Assembly: GCF_030577135.1 (NCBI RefSeq)
Contig: NZ_JAUIRR010000001.1
Coordinates: 124,001-188,000, forward strand
Reading direction: 5' to 3'
From: Sulfurimonas sp. hsl 1-7
GTDB taxonomy: Bacteria > Campylobacterota > Campylobacteria > Campylobacterales > Sulfurimonadaceae
Length of the DNA: 64,000 bases
Shown here: positions 8,890 through 20,409 of the stretch, piece by piece
Layout of the letters: each line of letters opens with the position of its first letter
How positions within the stretch are numbered: the first letter of the stretch is position 1
Position numbers and translations under genes: made by a program
The notes under the pieces: model-generated
Databases searched by the model: none
What the model was told of the DNA's origin: nothing
What the model saw: only the letters and a program-made list of their open reading frames with translations

Positions 8890-10098
8890 ATGAATAGCTA
8901 TATACAACTTTTAAAGCAGGAAAAAATCTTACGTAGACTCTCCTTTATCCAGCTGATCTCTTATTTCGGTGCGTGGTTTAGCAATGTCGCTATCTACACA
9001 CTTTTGCTTAAAATGGAAGTTTCTGCCGAAGTTGTTTCATTCGTGGCAATGCTTCATTTCTTGGCCGGTGTTGTTCAGGCTCCGTTTTCGGGTGCAATTA
9101 TCGATATGGTAAAGCCAAAAAACTTAATGCTCTCTCTTATAGCTTTGGAGATAGTTGCTACTGCATCTTTGGTAATGGTAACGACCCACAATCATTTGTT
9201 ATTATTATATGTATTGATCTTTGTGAAGATGGCGGCTGCATCGTTTTATTTTACGACAGAGATGTCACTACTGCCTAAAATTCTTGATGAAAAAGTATTA
9301 CAAAAGGCAAATGAATTACACTCTATTATCTGGTCGCTTTCTTATACTTTAGGGATGGCTGTCAGTGGATTTGTAGTTTATCTTTTAGGGATTAAAATCG
9401 CGTTTATACTCGATGCACTTTTTTTCGTTGTTGCCTTTTACCTTCTTAGCGGTTTAAAAATCGAAGTAGATCTGCTTACTCAAAAAGAGAAACTTTCAGA
9501 GATGATGCGAGATACTTTCAGATATCTCAAACGCACACCTAAAGCATTTCACCTTATGGTTGTACACGCTTTTGTAGGACTTACCGCTTTTGATGCACTT
9601 GTAGCATTAATGGTAGATAAGTATTATGCCGGGATTATTGCAACTTCTTTAGCTCTGGGACTCCTTCACTCCGCCCGTGCAGTCGGTTTAGTAGTGGGAC
9701 CGGTAGTTCTTGGAAAATTTGTAAATAACAAACGCCTTATTTACATTTTTATAGCACAAGCATTTGCCGTATTCTTATGGTCGTATGTGATGGAATATTT
9801 TTATCTTAGTTTAGTTGCAAGTGTAGTGGTGGGCTTTTTTACAACGACACTTTGGTCATACTCTTATACTCTGCTGCAAAAGAATATTGAGCAGAAGTAT
9901 TATGGTAGAATAGTTGCCTATAACGATATGCTTTTTTTAAGCTCGGCGGCATTTACTTCGTATATGATCGGGTATCTGGCAACGGCAGATATATCGCTTG
10001 AAAATATAGCCAATATTATGGGGGCAGGATTTATTGTCGGAGCTCTCTATTATGGTTATGTGATTAAGACAAAAAAGATTAAAGAGATAAGTATATGA
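8890..10098 (+). CDS. Major facilitator superfamily transporter
   Basis: 402 residues, nearly all in about 10-12 hydrophobic segments, with a loop near residues 195-215 separating the two halves. The N-terminus (LSFIQLISYFGAWFSNVAIYTLLL) and the PFSGAIIDM loop after helix 2 fit the MFS branch of multidrug and siderophore exporters (EntS-like, MFS_3). Substrate is unknown. The stop overlaps the next start by 4 bp (ATGA), opening a four-gene cassette ending in a MATE exporter. No Shine-Dalgarno sequence precedes the ATG. Confidence 0.85.
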   Translation: MNSYIQLLKQEKILRRLSFIQLISYFGAWFSNVAIYTLLLKMEVSAEVVSFVAMLHFLAGVVQAPFSGAIIDMVKPKNLMLSLIALEIVATASLVMVTTHNHLLLLYVLIFVKMAAASFYFTTEMSLLPKILDEKVLQKANELHSIIWSLSYTLGMAVSGFVVYLLGIKIAFILDALFFVVAFYLLSGLKIEVDLLTQKEKLSEMMRDTFRYLKRTPKAFHLMVVHAFVGLTAFDALVALMVDKYYAGIIATSLALGLLHSARAVGLVVGPVVLGKFVNNKRLIYIFIAQAFAVFLWSYVMEYFYLSLVASVVVGFFTTTLWSYSYTLLQKNIEQKYYGRIVAYNDMLFLSSAAFTSYMIGYLATADISLENIANIMGAGFIVGALYYGYVIKTKKIKEISI

Positions 10099-10340
10099 GT
10101 TTTGCAGTTTTAGGTGGTATTTTTTTAAATATAGGTGCATTCCTGACTTTTAAAGGAAAAATTTTTCAAGCTGTCATAGTGTATCTATTTGCTGATTTGT
10201 GCTGGGTGATTATGGCATATGAAAGAGATGATTTTTGGGGAATTATCTCTATAACAATTGGAGTTATCTTCGGGCTTTTAGCCTTTTATAAAATGAAAAT
10301 CGGAGTACTGAGAAAAACATTAGAGAAGGAAGAGGATTGA
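10095..10340 (+). CDS. Small three-helix membrane protein, unknown function
   Basis: 81 residues with three hydrophobic segments (about 4-17, 23-42, 47-66) and a charged tail (RKTLEKEED). I do not recognise the family; the compact three-helix plan with an aromatic, acidic loop (MAYERDDFWG) is somewhat like small uncharacterised inner-membrane proteins. It overlaps the MFS gene by 4 bp and the next gene by 4 bp, so it is translationally coupled to both. A role beside the exporters is possible but unproved. Confidence 0.75.
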   Translation: MSFAVLGGIFLNIGAFLTFKGKIFQAVIVYLFADLCWVIMAYERDDFWGIISITIGVIFGLLAFYKMKIGVLRKTLEKEED

Positions 10341-10606
10341 TATATAAGTCAAAAGAGGGTGATATAGACCTTGCACAATTAGTTAGACTTTACCCGGCAG
10401 TTGTTGTGGATATGCAAGGTGAAGTTGCCGAGATGAGTTTGGAGTGGATCGAGCTTTACGGCGATAAAGTAAAAGTTGTACATTATGTACTCGTATTTGA
10501 TTCTACGCAAACGGGTGATGAAGAGAAGAACAGAGTAGTTTTAACTTACGAGACAAAAGATGAACTGATCCAAGAGATGCAAGAGGTAGCAAAATTATTC
10601 AACTAA
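10337..10606 (+). CDS. Small soluble protein, unknown function
   Basis: 89 residues, acidic, no membrane segment. It starts at TTG 10337 inside a TTGA overlap with the upstream stop, with AAGGAAGAGGA just before it. The body predicts as beta strands (VVVDMQGEVAEMSL, VKVVHYVLVFDS) followed by a helix (KDELIQEMQEVAKLF). I do not recognise it. Its last 13 bp overlap the likely start of the MATE exporter gene. Confidence 0.75.
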   Translation: MIYKSKEGDIDLAQLVRLYPAVVVDMQGEVAEMSLEWIELYGDKVKVVHYVLVFDSTQTGDEEKNRVVLTYETKDELIQEMQEVAKLFN

Positions 10607-11919
10607 TTTCACAAGATACGAAAAAAGTATTTTCACTTGCCATTCCGGCAGCCTTAAAACATTTAGTAGATATACTGCAAGTTCTTATAGATATGCTGAT
10701 GGTAGGTGCTGTGAGTACGGCTGCACTTGCAGCTGTTGGGATCAGTATGCAGTTTATGATGCTTATTAATGCGATCATAACACTTTACGTAGTGGGTGGA
10801 AATGCACTTATATCACGATTTATCGGAAGCGGTAGAAAAAATCGGGCTTCCTCTTTACTCTACGGGCTTGTTATCTTTGCCACAATACTCGGTTTTTTTG
10901 TTACGCTTATCGGCTATTTTGGAAGTGCAACTTTTTACAGTGCAATGGGTTCAACGCCTGATGTAATTCAAGCAGGGGAGGAGTACTTTAGCATTCTCTC
11001 TTTGGGGATTATTTTAATCTTTATAGATAATCTTCTTTACAATGCCCTTTCGGCTGCGGGAGATACGAAAAGTTCACTTTACATAAAACTGCTCTCGGCA
11101 GCACTCAACGCTTTTTTAAACTATGTATTGATCTTCGGGCATTTTGGTGCACCGGAACTTGGAGTACAAGGGGCAGCAATTGCAACTGTAATCGCATATC
11201 TGTTTAACGTTATAGCTTACTATATACTTATCAAAAAACTCAATGCCAAACTAGATTTTATTCCGATTGTGCGAAAAACAGATATTGTCCGTGCTATTAA
11301 GGTTGGGTATTCAGCCTTTTTAGATCGCGGAATTTCAAGTGCAAGTTTTTTGATCTTTGTCTCAATCATTACGGCATACGGTACGGCAGAGTTAGCAGGG
11401 TATCAAGTGGGTCTTAGAATTGAGGGGATCGCATTTATGCCAGGATTTGGTTTTGCGATCGCAGCTATGGCACTTGTCGGACAAAACATCGGAGCAAGAG
11501 ATTTTGACAAAGCGTACAACATGGGGATAATTTCCGGACGTATAGCGTATGTTTTTATGGGTAGTGTAGGGGTTGTGATGATCCTTTTTCCTGAGTTTTT
11601 GGTTTCATTTTTTACAAAAGATACGCTTACGATCGTAGTAGCATCACAGTATCTTATTTTAGTGGGACTTGCACAAATCCCACTGGCACTTATGTTTGTC
11701 TACTCATCTGCATTAAGGGGAGCCGGAGCTACAAAAATAACTATGCGGGTGAATGTCGCATCGCTTTGGTTCTTACGTGTTGTCCCTTCCTATATAGCGT
11801 ATGCGATGGGATATGGGATTATTGCTATTTTTATTATTATGAATATTGAAACGCTGATCAAAGGTGTTGTCTTCTGGTATATCTACTCCAGACGTACTTG
11901 GTTACATACGAAAATTTAA
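10594..11919 (+). CDS. MATE family efflux transporter, probable ATT start
   Basis: The first in-frame ATG is at 10693, but the frame is open upstream to 10564. Residues coded there (ISQDTKKVFSLAIPAALKHL) are the expected MATE N-terminus leading into the first helix and the DMLMVG motif. No ATG, GTG or TTG lies in frame between 10564 and 10693. ATT at 10594 has AGAGG at 10582-10586 with 7-base spacing, so I place the start there. From 10594 the protein has 441 residues and about 12 helices in two repeats. MATE proteins export cationic drugs or metabolites using Na+ or H+; the substrate here is unknown. Last gene of the MFS-small-small-MATE cassette; the 3' end overlaps the opposing dioxygenase gene by 4 bp. 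Confidence 0.85.
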   Translation: MIQLISQDTKKVFSLAIPAALKHLVDILQVLIDMLMVGAVSTAALAAVGISMQFMMLINAIITLYVVGGNALISRFIGSGRKNRASSLLYGLVIFATILGFFVTLIGYFGSATFYSAMGSTPDVIQAGEEYFSILSLGIILIFIDNLLYNALSAAGDTKSSLYIKLLSAALNAFLNYVLIFGHFGAPELGVQGAAIATVIAYLFNVIAYYILIKKLNAKLDFIPIVRKTDIVRAIKVGYSAFLDRGISSASFLIFVSIITAYGTAELAGYQVGLRIEGIAFMPGFGFAIAAMALVGQNIGARDFDKAYNMGIISGRIAYVFMGSVGVVMILFPEFLVSFFTKDTLTIVVASQYLILVGLAQIPLALMFVYSSALRGAGATKITMRVNVASLWFLRVVPSYIAYAMGYGIIAIFIIMNIETLIKGVVFWYIYSRRTWLHTKI

Positions 11920-12842
11920 TAAGGTAACGGTGAAAACGGTGCAGGTCGAAGACTTGCATAAATTGCAATACGTTGTGCTCCTGTTTTCGCTTCTCCTCTA
12001 CAATGAAAACCTCGGGTGTCTGCAATAACTAAAGTATTTGCCTTTGGAGCAAAAGAGGTAGTATCGCTAAATCCCATATCTAAAAGTTCTTCTTTAGAAA
12101 GTCTAAATGCACCACCTTTAATGCTATGGTTAGGCTGAGAGATAGTTATACTTTTTGCATATTCCCATTTTAAACGTTTTAAGTTTATTTTATGGCTGCC
12201 TATACTGTACTTAAGTCCCTCTTCATCTTTAACATCTTCTAAAATAATCCACAATTTTATTGTTGAATGAAAAGTATCTTTGTGTATCTCTTTTTGAAGA
12301 TCGTGTATAGTCTCTGAATCACCATGAACCATTTGATAAATTTTGAATTTATGAGGTTTATAATAATAGCTGGAAGATTTTTGACAAATATTTTTTAACT
12401 CAGGATTGTTGTAAATGTAGTCGTATAAGTGTGGTGTATCTATTTTATTTATGTCAATAAAACGGTTTAATGTTCCTCCGTCATATCGATCAAATCCACC
12501 TTTAAAGGGAGTTGGCTGTTGAAACCCAGGTATATCACCTAATTGTATCGGCTGTTGTTGTTCAAGCTCTTTTATTCTGTTTTGTACTTCTTTGCTAATA
12601 AGGGAAAAAGTTTCATTAGATATAAAGTTTGGTACGGTTAATACACCATCTTTAAATAAGGTTTTTAGTTGATGTTTGTTTTTGAAGTTAAAAAAAAACA
12701 TTTTCCTTGTAGTGTAAAAAAGATCGGCAAGCTTAATTCTAAAAATATGTAATCCTATTTTGTTTAGCAAAGGATGTCCTATCCAATAAGCATCAAAACC
12801 TTTATAGGCAGTGAAGATTTTCAAAAAGCTGTTTTTGTTCAT
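11916..12842 (-). CDS. Phytanoyl-CoA dioxygenase (PhyH) family Fe(II)/2-oxoglutarate oxygenase
   Basis: 308 residues. The iron-binding HxD motif is H187KD189 in EIHKDTFHS, and the distal pair is H280 with R282 in GFHCRGEA, the arginine expected to bind 2-oxoglutarate. The strand KLWIILEDV after HxD and the GSHK turn are typical of PhyH proteins. Substrate is unknown; relatives hydroxylate lipids, small metabolites or natural products. No signal peptide. Convergent with the MATE gene. It is a lone gene, so context gives no pathway. Confidence 0.75.
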   Translation of the reverse strand: MNKNSFLKIFTAYKGFDAYWIGHPLLNKIGLHIFRIKLADLFYTTRKMFFFNFKNKHQLKTLFKDGVLTVPNFISNETFSLISKEVQNRIKELEQQQPIQLGDIPGFQQPTPFKGGFDRYDGGTLNRFIDINKIDTPHLYDYIYNNPELKNICQKSSSYYYKPHKFKIYQMVHGDSETIHDLQKEIHKDTFHSTIKLWIILEDVKDEEGLKYSIGSHKINLKRLKWEYAKSITISQPNHSIKGGAFRLSKEELLDMGFSDTTSFAPKANTLVIADTRGFHCRGEAKTGAQRIAIYASLRPAPFSPLPY

Positions 12843-12932
12843 AGTATATTTCCAGATAAAAAATAATAAATTGTTTCGATAATTATACTGGAATTTATGG
12901 AGCTATGATAATATATTTTAATCTCAATCTGC

Positions 12933-15569
<2,637 letters not shown>

Positions 15570-15598
<29 letters not shown>

Positions 15599-16424
15599 CA
15601 CAAGTATAGCTATAGGTGGATTTGACGGGATGCATATTGGGCATCAGGAACTTTTTCATCACTTAGATAAAAACGGTGTAATTGTCGTTATAAATACAGG
15701 ATATGCAAATCTTACACCCTCCCATTTTAGAGAACAACATACAGACAAACATCTTTACTATTACAATCTAGAAGATATACGTCATCTAGACGGAGCGGGG
15801 TTTATAGCACTTTTAAAGAAAGATTTCCCAAAACTGCAAAAAATAGTAGTTGGATACGACTTCCATTTCGGAAAAGACAGAAGATACTCTTATGAAGATC
15901 TCAAAGAGCTTTTTCTCAAAGAGAATGAAAACGGAGAAGTTGTAATCGTAAAGGAAGTAAAACACCATAATGATGCGGTCCATTCCCATAAAATTCGCCA
16001 TAAACTCTCGATCGGAGATATCAAAGGGGCAAATGAATTTCTTGGATATAACTACACGATTTGCGGGAACAAGATCACGGGACAGGGGATCGGAGCAAAA
16101 GAGTTGGTTGCAACGATTAACTTGCAGGCTAAAGAGTTCCTTGTTCCAAAAGAGGGTGTGTATGTAACAACTACACGCATAGATAATGAAGAACATTTCC
16201 ATCCATCGGTTAGTTTTGTCGGGCATCGTGTAAGTACCGATGGAAGCTTTGCTATAGAGACCCATATACTTGACGGGATGGTAAAGTGTGATGAAAAAGC
16301 GGAGATCAGTTTCATAGCTTACATTAGAGAGAATCAAAAGTTTGAAACGATGGATGAGTTGCGTGAAGCGATCAATAAAGATATAGCTATAGCAAATAAA
16401 GAGCTAAAACATTTAGCATTATGA
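15570..16424 (+). CDS. ribF: Bifunctional riboflavin kinase / FAD synthetase RibF
   Basis: 284 residues. The N-terminal FAD synthetase half has GGFDGMHIGHQ, the adenylyltransferase signature, and GYDFHFGKDR. The C-terminal riboflavin kinase half shows a degenerate flavokinase loop (GQGIGAKELVATINL where the usual pattern ends GxPTANL) and the conserved strand ETHILDG. It converts riboflavin to FMN and FAD. Start TTG 15570 has AGAGGGG four bases upstream and lies inside tlyA. The changed PTAN motif is worth noting, though the spacing is kept. Confidence 0.9.
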
Positions 16425-17443
16425 AAGAGAAACAAATGCAAAGAGAATATTTAGAAGATAAAGAGACCCTTTATTTTAAATTTGAACAAAATAAAGAGGA
16501 CTTTATCGTAGATGAGATAGGGATAGATTTTAAAGGAAAAGGAAATTTTTTAATACTTCGTGTAAAAAAAGTGGAGCTTACAACGTGGGATATGATCGCA
16601 GAGTTTGCAAAATTTCTAGGAATTGAGGCACAAAAGATAGGCTACGCTGGTTTGAAAGATAAGCATGCGACTACGACACAGTATATTTCGATTGAAGCAA
16701 AGTATGAAAAAGCACTTAAAAAGTTTAAGCATCCTCAAATTACGATCATAGGTTCTACACATCATACACACTCGATTCGTATGGGTGATCTTAAAGGGAA
16801 CAGTTTTACGATCAATCTTTTTGGTGTCAGTCAGATAGAAGCAGGGCAGATAGAAAAACGTGCGAGCAAAATTGCGAAAAACGGTTTGCCGAACTATTTC
16901 GGATATCAAAGATTTGGACGTGATGAAGACTCGCTGGACCAAGCTAAAGCGATGATCGCCGGAGAGCTGCATATCAACGATGCAAAACTCAAAAACTTTT
17001 TAATCTCTGTTTATCAGAGTCAGTTTTTTAACGACTGGTTGAAAGAGAGAGTTCTTTTTAGCAGAGAAAACAATAACGGTGAATTTGCTCTTTTAGAGGG
17101 TGATGTATATATGGATGATAAAGGGAAATTCTTTACCCCTAAAACAACCCAAGAGAAAGATTTTAAATCTCATAAAATAGTTCCTACAGGGCTTTTATGC
17201 GGTCGTGATGTATTTCGTGCACGAAGTGATGCAAGAAAGATCGAGGAAAAATATGATGATCAGTTTTTATATGAGAAAGGGTATCGTAGAGAAGCGGTAG
17301 TTTTTCCTAAAAAGATAGAGCTTGATTATAAAAATAATTTTGATATTTTAAATATCAGTTTTTCACTTCCTAAAGGTTCTTACGCTACGGTATTTTTAGA
17401 AGCGATTGCAAATAGAAACTACAAAGCTAAAAAGGTAAAGTAG
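16421..17443 (+). CDS. truD: tRNA pseudouridine(13) synthase TruD
   Basis: 340 residues. The signature GYAGLKDKHATTTQ holds the catalytic aspartate at D80, the same number as in E. coli; NYFGYQRFGRD and an inserted TruD domain follow. It makes pseudouridine 13 in tRNA-Glu. ATG overlaps the ribF stop by 4 bp. Last gene of the ligA-tlyA-ribF-truD unit; the next gene is convergent 6 bp away. Confidence 0.96.
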   Translation: MKEKQMQREYLEDKETLYFKFEQNKEDFIVDEIGIDFKGKGNFLILRVKKVELTTWDMIAEFAKFLGIEAQKIGYAGLKDKHATTTQYISIEAKYEKALKKFKHPQITIIGSTHHTHSIRMGDLKGNSFTINLFGVSQIEAGQIEKRASKIAKNGLPNYFGYQRFGRDEDSLDQAKAMIAGELHINDAKLKNFLISVYQSQFFNDWLKERVLFSRENNNGEFALLEGDVYMDDKGKFFTPKTTQEKDFKSHKIVPTGLLCGRDVFRARSDARKIEEKYDDQFLYEKGYRREAVVFPKKIELDYKNNFDILNISFSLPKGSYATVFLEAIANRNYKAKKVK

Positions 17444-17449
17444 GGGTTT

Positions 17450-18343
17450 TTACCACTGCTCTTCATCTTCATTGATCTCCGAATCATCATACGGATCCAT
17501 ATGTGTCAGCACATGTACTTTTTTATCTGGAAAAAGTGCAAGGATTTTGGCTTCTACCTTATCTGCTACAAGGTGCGCATCGTATAAAGAGATACTTACG
17601 TTAAATACAGCGTGATAAGAGATAAAGATGTGTGAACCAGACTCTCTTGTTTTTAAATAGTGGTAGTTTGTAATAGTTGGTTCACTTTTGATCGCTTGAT
17701 CGATTTTCTCAATATCTTCTGTCGGTAAAGCGATATCAAGAAGCATTAAAATACCCTCTTTAATGATAGGAAATGCAGAATAGATCATATACCCTGCAAT
17801 TGCGATACCTAAAATTGGATCGATAAGTTGTTCCCCCGTATAGCTAACTGCTGCTAATGCAAAAAGTACAGCACCGTTAGAAAGAAGGTCTGTTTTATAG
17901 TGCAGTGCATCGGCACGTATTACCATGTTTTTCGTTTTTTTAGCTACATGGATTAAAAACGCAACAAGCAGGGCGGTAATGATGATTGAAGCAAGCATAA
18001 CGTAGAACGATTCCATCATATAGAGCATCTCATGTGGATGGATAATTTTTTCCAAAGCTTCATAAAGGATGAAAAATGCTGAAAAAGAGATCACACTTCC
18101 CTCTATAACAGCTGCAAGCGGTTCTATTTTACTTCTTCCAAAGTGAAAACTGTCATCGGGATTTTTCTCTGCATTGTGCAGAGCAAAATAGTTAAAGAGT
18201 GAAACCGTTAGATCTAAAAAGCTATCGATTGCCGATGCAAGAACAGCGATAGAACCGCTTAGAACTCCAACTGTCATTTTTAGTAGTACGAGTAGTCCTG
18301 CAACGGAAGTTGAAACAACTGTAGCCTTTTTCTCTAAAGTCAT
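17450..18343 (-). CDS. Cation diffusion facilitator (FieF-like metal efflux)
   Basis: 297 residues. Six membrane helices at 10-205 with the metal-site sequences ASAIDSFLDL (helix 2) and RADALHYKTDLLSN (helix 5), the D-x-x-x-D and H-x-x-x-D pattern of zinc/iron exporters, and a cytoplasmic C-terminal domain with HVLTHMDPY. It exports Zn2+, Fe2+ or similar ions by proton antiport. Metal preference cannot be read from the sequence with certainty. Divergent from cmoB. Confidence 0.92.
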   Translation of the reverse strand: MTLEKKATVVSTSVAGLLVLLKMTVGVLSGSIAVLASAIDSFLDLTVSLFNYFALHNAEKNPDDSFHFGRSKIEPLAAVIEGSVISFSAFFILYEALEKIIHPHEMLYMMESFYVMLASIIITALLVAFLIHVAKKTKNMVIRADALHYKTDLLSNGAVLFALAAVSYTGEQLIDPILGIAIAGYMIYSAFPIIKEGILMLLDIALPTEDIEKIDQAIKSEPTITNYHYLKTRESGSHIFISYHAVFNVSISLYDAHLVADKVEAKILALFPDKKVHVLTHMDPYDDSEINEDEEQW

Positions 18344-18369
18344 ATAAAACCGATCCTTTTTTAGTTACA

Positions 18370-18379
18370 ATTATATAAA
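18370..18379. promoter_or_regulatory. Interlocked divergent -10 elements of the CDF gene and cmoB
   Basis: The ten bases ATTATATAAA hold TATAAT on the minus strand (18370-18375) for the efflux gene and TATAAA on the plus strand (18374-18379) for cmoB. The two overlap by two bases, so simultaneous occupation by two polymerases seems impossible. Confidence 0.5.
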
Positions 18380-18401
18380 AATTTTAAACTATTGAGCTTA
18401 A

Positions 18402-19295
18402 ATGGACATACAAAAGATTAAAGAAGATAGAAAAAAGTGGATGAGTTGGAAAAATATTGCACCTCTTAGGGATGCTTTGGCTCAACTTGATGATGTACCT
18501 TGCGATGTCACTCTTGGAGATGTGGTTAAGATCAGCGGCGATTTTGACGAAGAGGCTATATACAACACTGCAAAAATGTTGATGCCTTGGAGAAAAGGAC
18601 CTTTTGCAGTTGGTGAGACTTTTATCGACTCTGAGTGGAAGAGTAATATCAAATACAACCTTATTCGTAAACATTTTGATTTAAAAGGGAAGAAAGTTGC
18701 CGATATAGGGTGTAACAATGGCTACTACATGTTTAAGATGTTGGAAGAGGAGCCTAAGTTACTTGTAGGGTTTGATCCTTCACCGCTTTATAAAACACAA
18801 TTTGATTTTATAAACCATTTTGTAAAGAGCGAGATTGTTTATGAACTTTTAGGTGTTGAGCACTTAGAGTTTTATGAAGAGAAGTTTGACACTATTTTTT
18901 GTTTGGGTGTTTTGTACCATAGAAGTGATCCAGTGGCGATGTTAAAGTCTTTGTATCGCGGACTTGAAAAAACAGGTGAGGTGATACTAGATACTTTCTA
19001 TATAGACGGGGAAGATGAGATGGCGCTGTGTCCGGAGTCTAGTTACTCCAAAATACCGAATATCTACTTTGTTCCTACGATCAAGGCACTTAAAAACTGG
19101 TGTTTAAGAGCCGGTTTTTCCGAGTTTGAAGTATTAGAAACTTCGATCACCGATGAGGGTGAACAAAGAAAAACAGAATGGATCGAAGGGCAGTCTCTAG
19201 AGGACTTTTTAGACCCTGAAGATAAAACAAAGACCGTTGAAGGTTACCCTGCACCGCAAAGAGTATACGTACGATTAATAAAGGATAAAAAATAA
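18402..19295 (+). CDS. cmoB: tRNA U34 carboxymethyltransferase CmoB
   Basis: 297 residues. The CmoB hallmarks are present: WRKGPF near residue 64, the SAM loop [25 protein letters not shown] and the C-terminal PAPQRVYV. CmoB transfers a carboxymethyl group from carboxy-SAM to 5-hydroxyuridine 34 of tRNA, widening wobble decoding. The partner CmoA is not in the window. The stop overlaps the next start by one base. Confidence 0.95.
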   Translation: MDIQKIKEDRKKWMSWKNIAPLRDALAQLDDVPCDVTLGDVVKISGDFDEEAIYNTAKMLMPWRKGPFAVGETFIDSEWKSNIKYNLIRKHFDLKGKKVADIGCNNGYYMFKMLEEEPKLLVGFDPSPLYKTQFDFINHFVKSEIVYELLGVEHLEFYEEKFDTIFCLGVLYHRSDPVAMLKSLYRGLEKTGEVILDTFYIDGEDEMALCPESSYSKIPNIYFVPTIKALKNWCLRAGFSEFEVLETSITDEGEQRKTEWIEGQSLEDFLDPEDKTKTVEGYPAPQRVYVRLIKDKK

Positions 19296-19813
19296 TGGCT
19301 GAAGAACTACTAGAACACGAAACAGATTTAGAGATAGAAGATTATAGGGATGACCAGGTTGTTGCAAAAACACATGACAGAATCAATGAAGATCTAAGTG
19401 GTGAGGTTACTAAACTTGAAGACGGTTATGTTGAGGTAAGACTTACAACAACAATCGATATGTTGGCTGATAACGTTGGTCTGATTCACGGCGGTTTTAT
19501 TTTTTCTGCTGCCGATTATGCAGCTATGCTTGCCGTAAATGAAAGAAATGTAGTGTTAGTAGCATCTGATTGTCAATTTTTATCTCCTGTAAAACTACAC
19601 GATGAAGTGAATATCGTAGCGCGTGTAAGACATAAAGAGGGACGAAAAAGAAATGTGTATGTAACGGGACATGTATTAGATGTAAAAGTATTTGAAGGGG
19701 AGTTTAAAACGGTTATTACCGAGAAACACGTTTTAAAGTTAAAGCTCCTTCATGACGAAGAAGCGTTAAACAGTGGAACTACACCACCTCCACCTGAAGG
19801 GAGTGTAGAATAG
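19295..19813 (+). CDS. Hotdog-fold thioesterase (PaaI/YiiD-like)
   Basis: 172 residues. The hotdog core (about 45-150) has the helix LIHGGFIFSAADYAAMLAVN, typical of the PaaI/4HBT superfamily with H and G at the active turn, and paired strands such as VASDCQFLSPV. It probably hydrolyses an acyl-CoA; the substrate is unknown. An acidic N-terminal extension (1-35) and a proline-rich tail (TTPPPPEGSVE) are unusual additions. Coupled to cmoB by a TAATG overlap, and convergent with the methyltransferase gene 2 bp away. Confidence 0.85.
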   Translation: MAEELLEHETDLEIEDYRDDQVVAKTHDRINEDLSGEVTKLEDGYVEVRLTTTIDMLADNVGLIHGGFIFSAADYAAMLAVNERNVVLVASDCQFLSPVKLHDEVNIVARVRHKEGRKRNVYVTGHVLDVKVFEGEFKTVITEKHVLKLKLLHDEEALNSGTTPPPPEGSVE

Positions 19814-19815
19814 CT

Positions 19816-20409
19816 CTACACCTCTGCACTCAGCAGAAAGACTCCGAAATCTCTATGTGGTTTATTGATTGTATTAATATTTTCAAACGATACATTTTTA
19901 AAACCGCAATCCTCTACAATTTTACAAAGAGCCTCTTGTTCAAATCCAAAGTGATATACTCCGGTATTGTCTGAATGGAATGTACCGTCTTCACTCTCTA
20001 AATCTGCAATCGCTAAAAAACCGCCTTCATGTAAGTTACCTTTGATAGTTTGGAAAAACTTTGTAAGATCCTCAACATGGTGGAGTGTCATTGAACTGAT
20101 AAGTCCGTGAAATTTCATATCTAACGGTGTTTCAACTATATCTTGATGGATTGCATCAATTGTAAGTTCCGGAGTGTTTTTCTCCTCTAACTTTTCAAGC
20201 ATCCCTTTTGAAGTATCAACACCATACACTTTTTTTACTTTTTTTGCGATCTCAAAACCAAGCAGTCCCGTACCAACTCCAAAGTCCATTAAAACCATCT
20301 CGTTTGATAGATCAAATTTATTTTCAATAGCATCTGCTATAACCTTGGCACCATTAACTCTGATGTCGCCTTTATCCCAGTTTTGGGCACGTTTATCAAA
20401 TTGACTCAT
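19816..20409 (-). CDS. Class I SAM-dependent methyltransferase
   Basis: 197 residues from ATG 20409, chosen over TTG 20424 because it forms an ATGA overlap with the upstream gene's stop. Starts MSQFDKRAQNWDKGD, then the SAM loop VLMDFGVGTGLLGFEI, GVDTSKGMLEKLE and the motif SSMTLHHVED. These are the UbiE/Methyltransf_11 type motifs; the substrate is probably a small molecule and is unknown. Second gene of a two-gene minus-strand unit with the metallo-hydrolase. Confidence 0.85.
   Translation of the reverse strand: MSQFDKRAQNWDKGDIRVNGAKVIADAIENKFDLSNEMVLMDFGVGTGLLGFEIAKKVKKVYGVDTSKGMLEKLEEKNTPELTIDAIHQDIVETPLDMKFHGLISSMTLHHVEDLTKFFQTIKGNLHEGGFLAIADLESEDGTFHSDNTGVYHFGFEQEALCKIVEDCGFKNVSFENINTINKPHRDFGVFLLSAEV

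Noticed and set aside
17434-17454. Possible hairpin GGTAAA/TTTACC between truD and the efflux gene.
   Set aside because: Only six AT-rich pairs with a nine-base loop and no T run; weak support.
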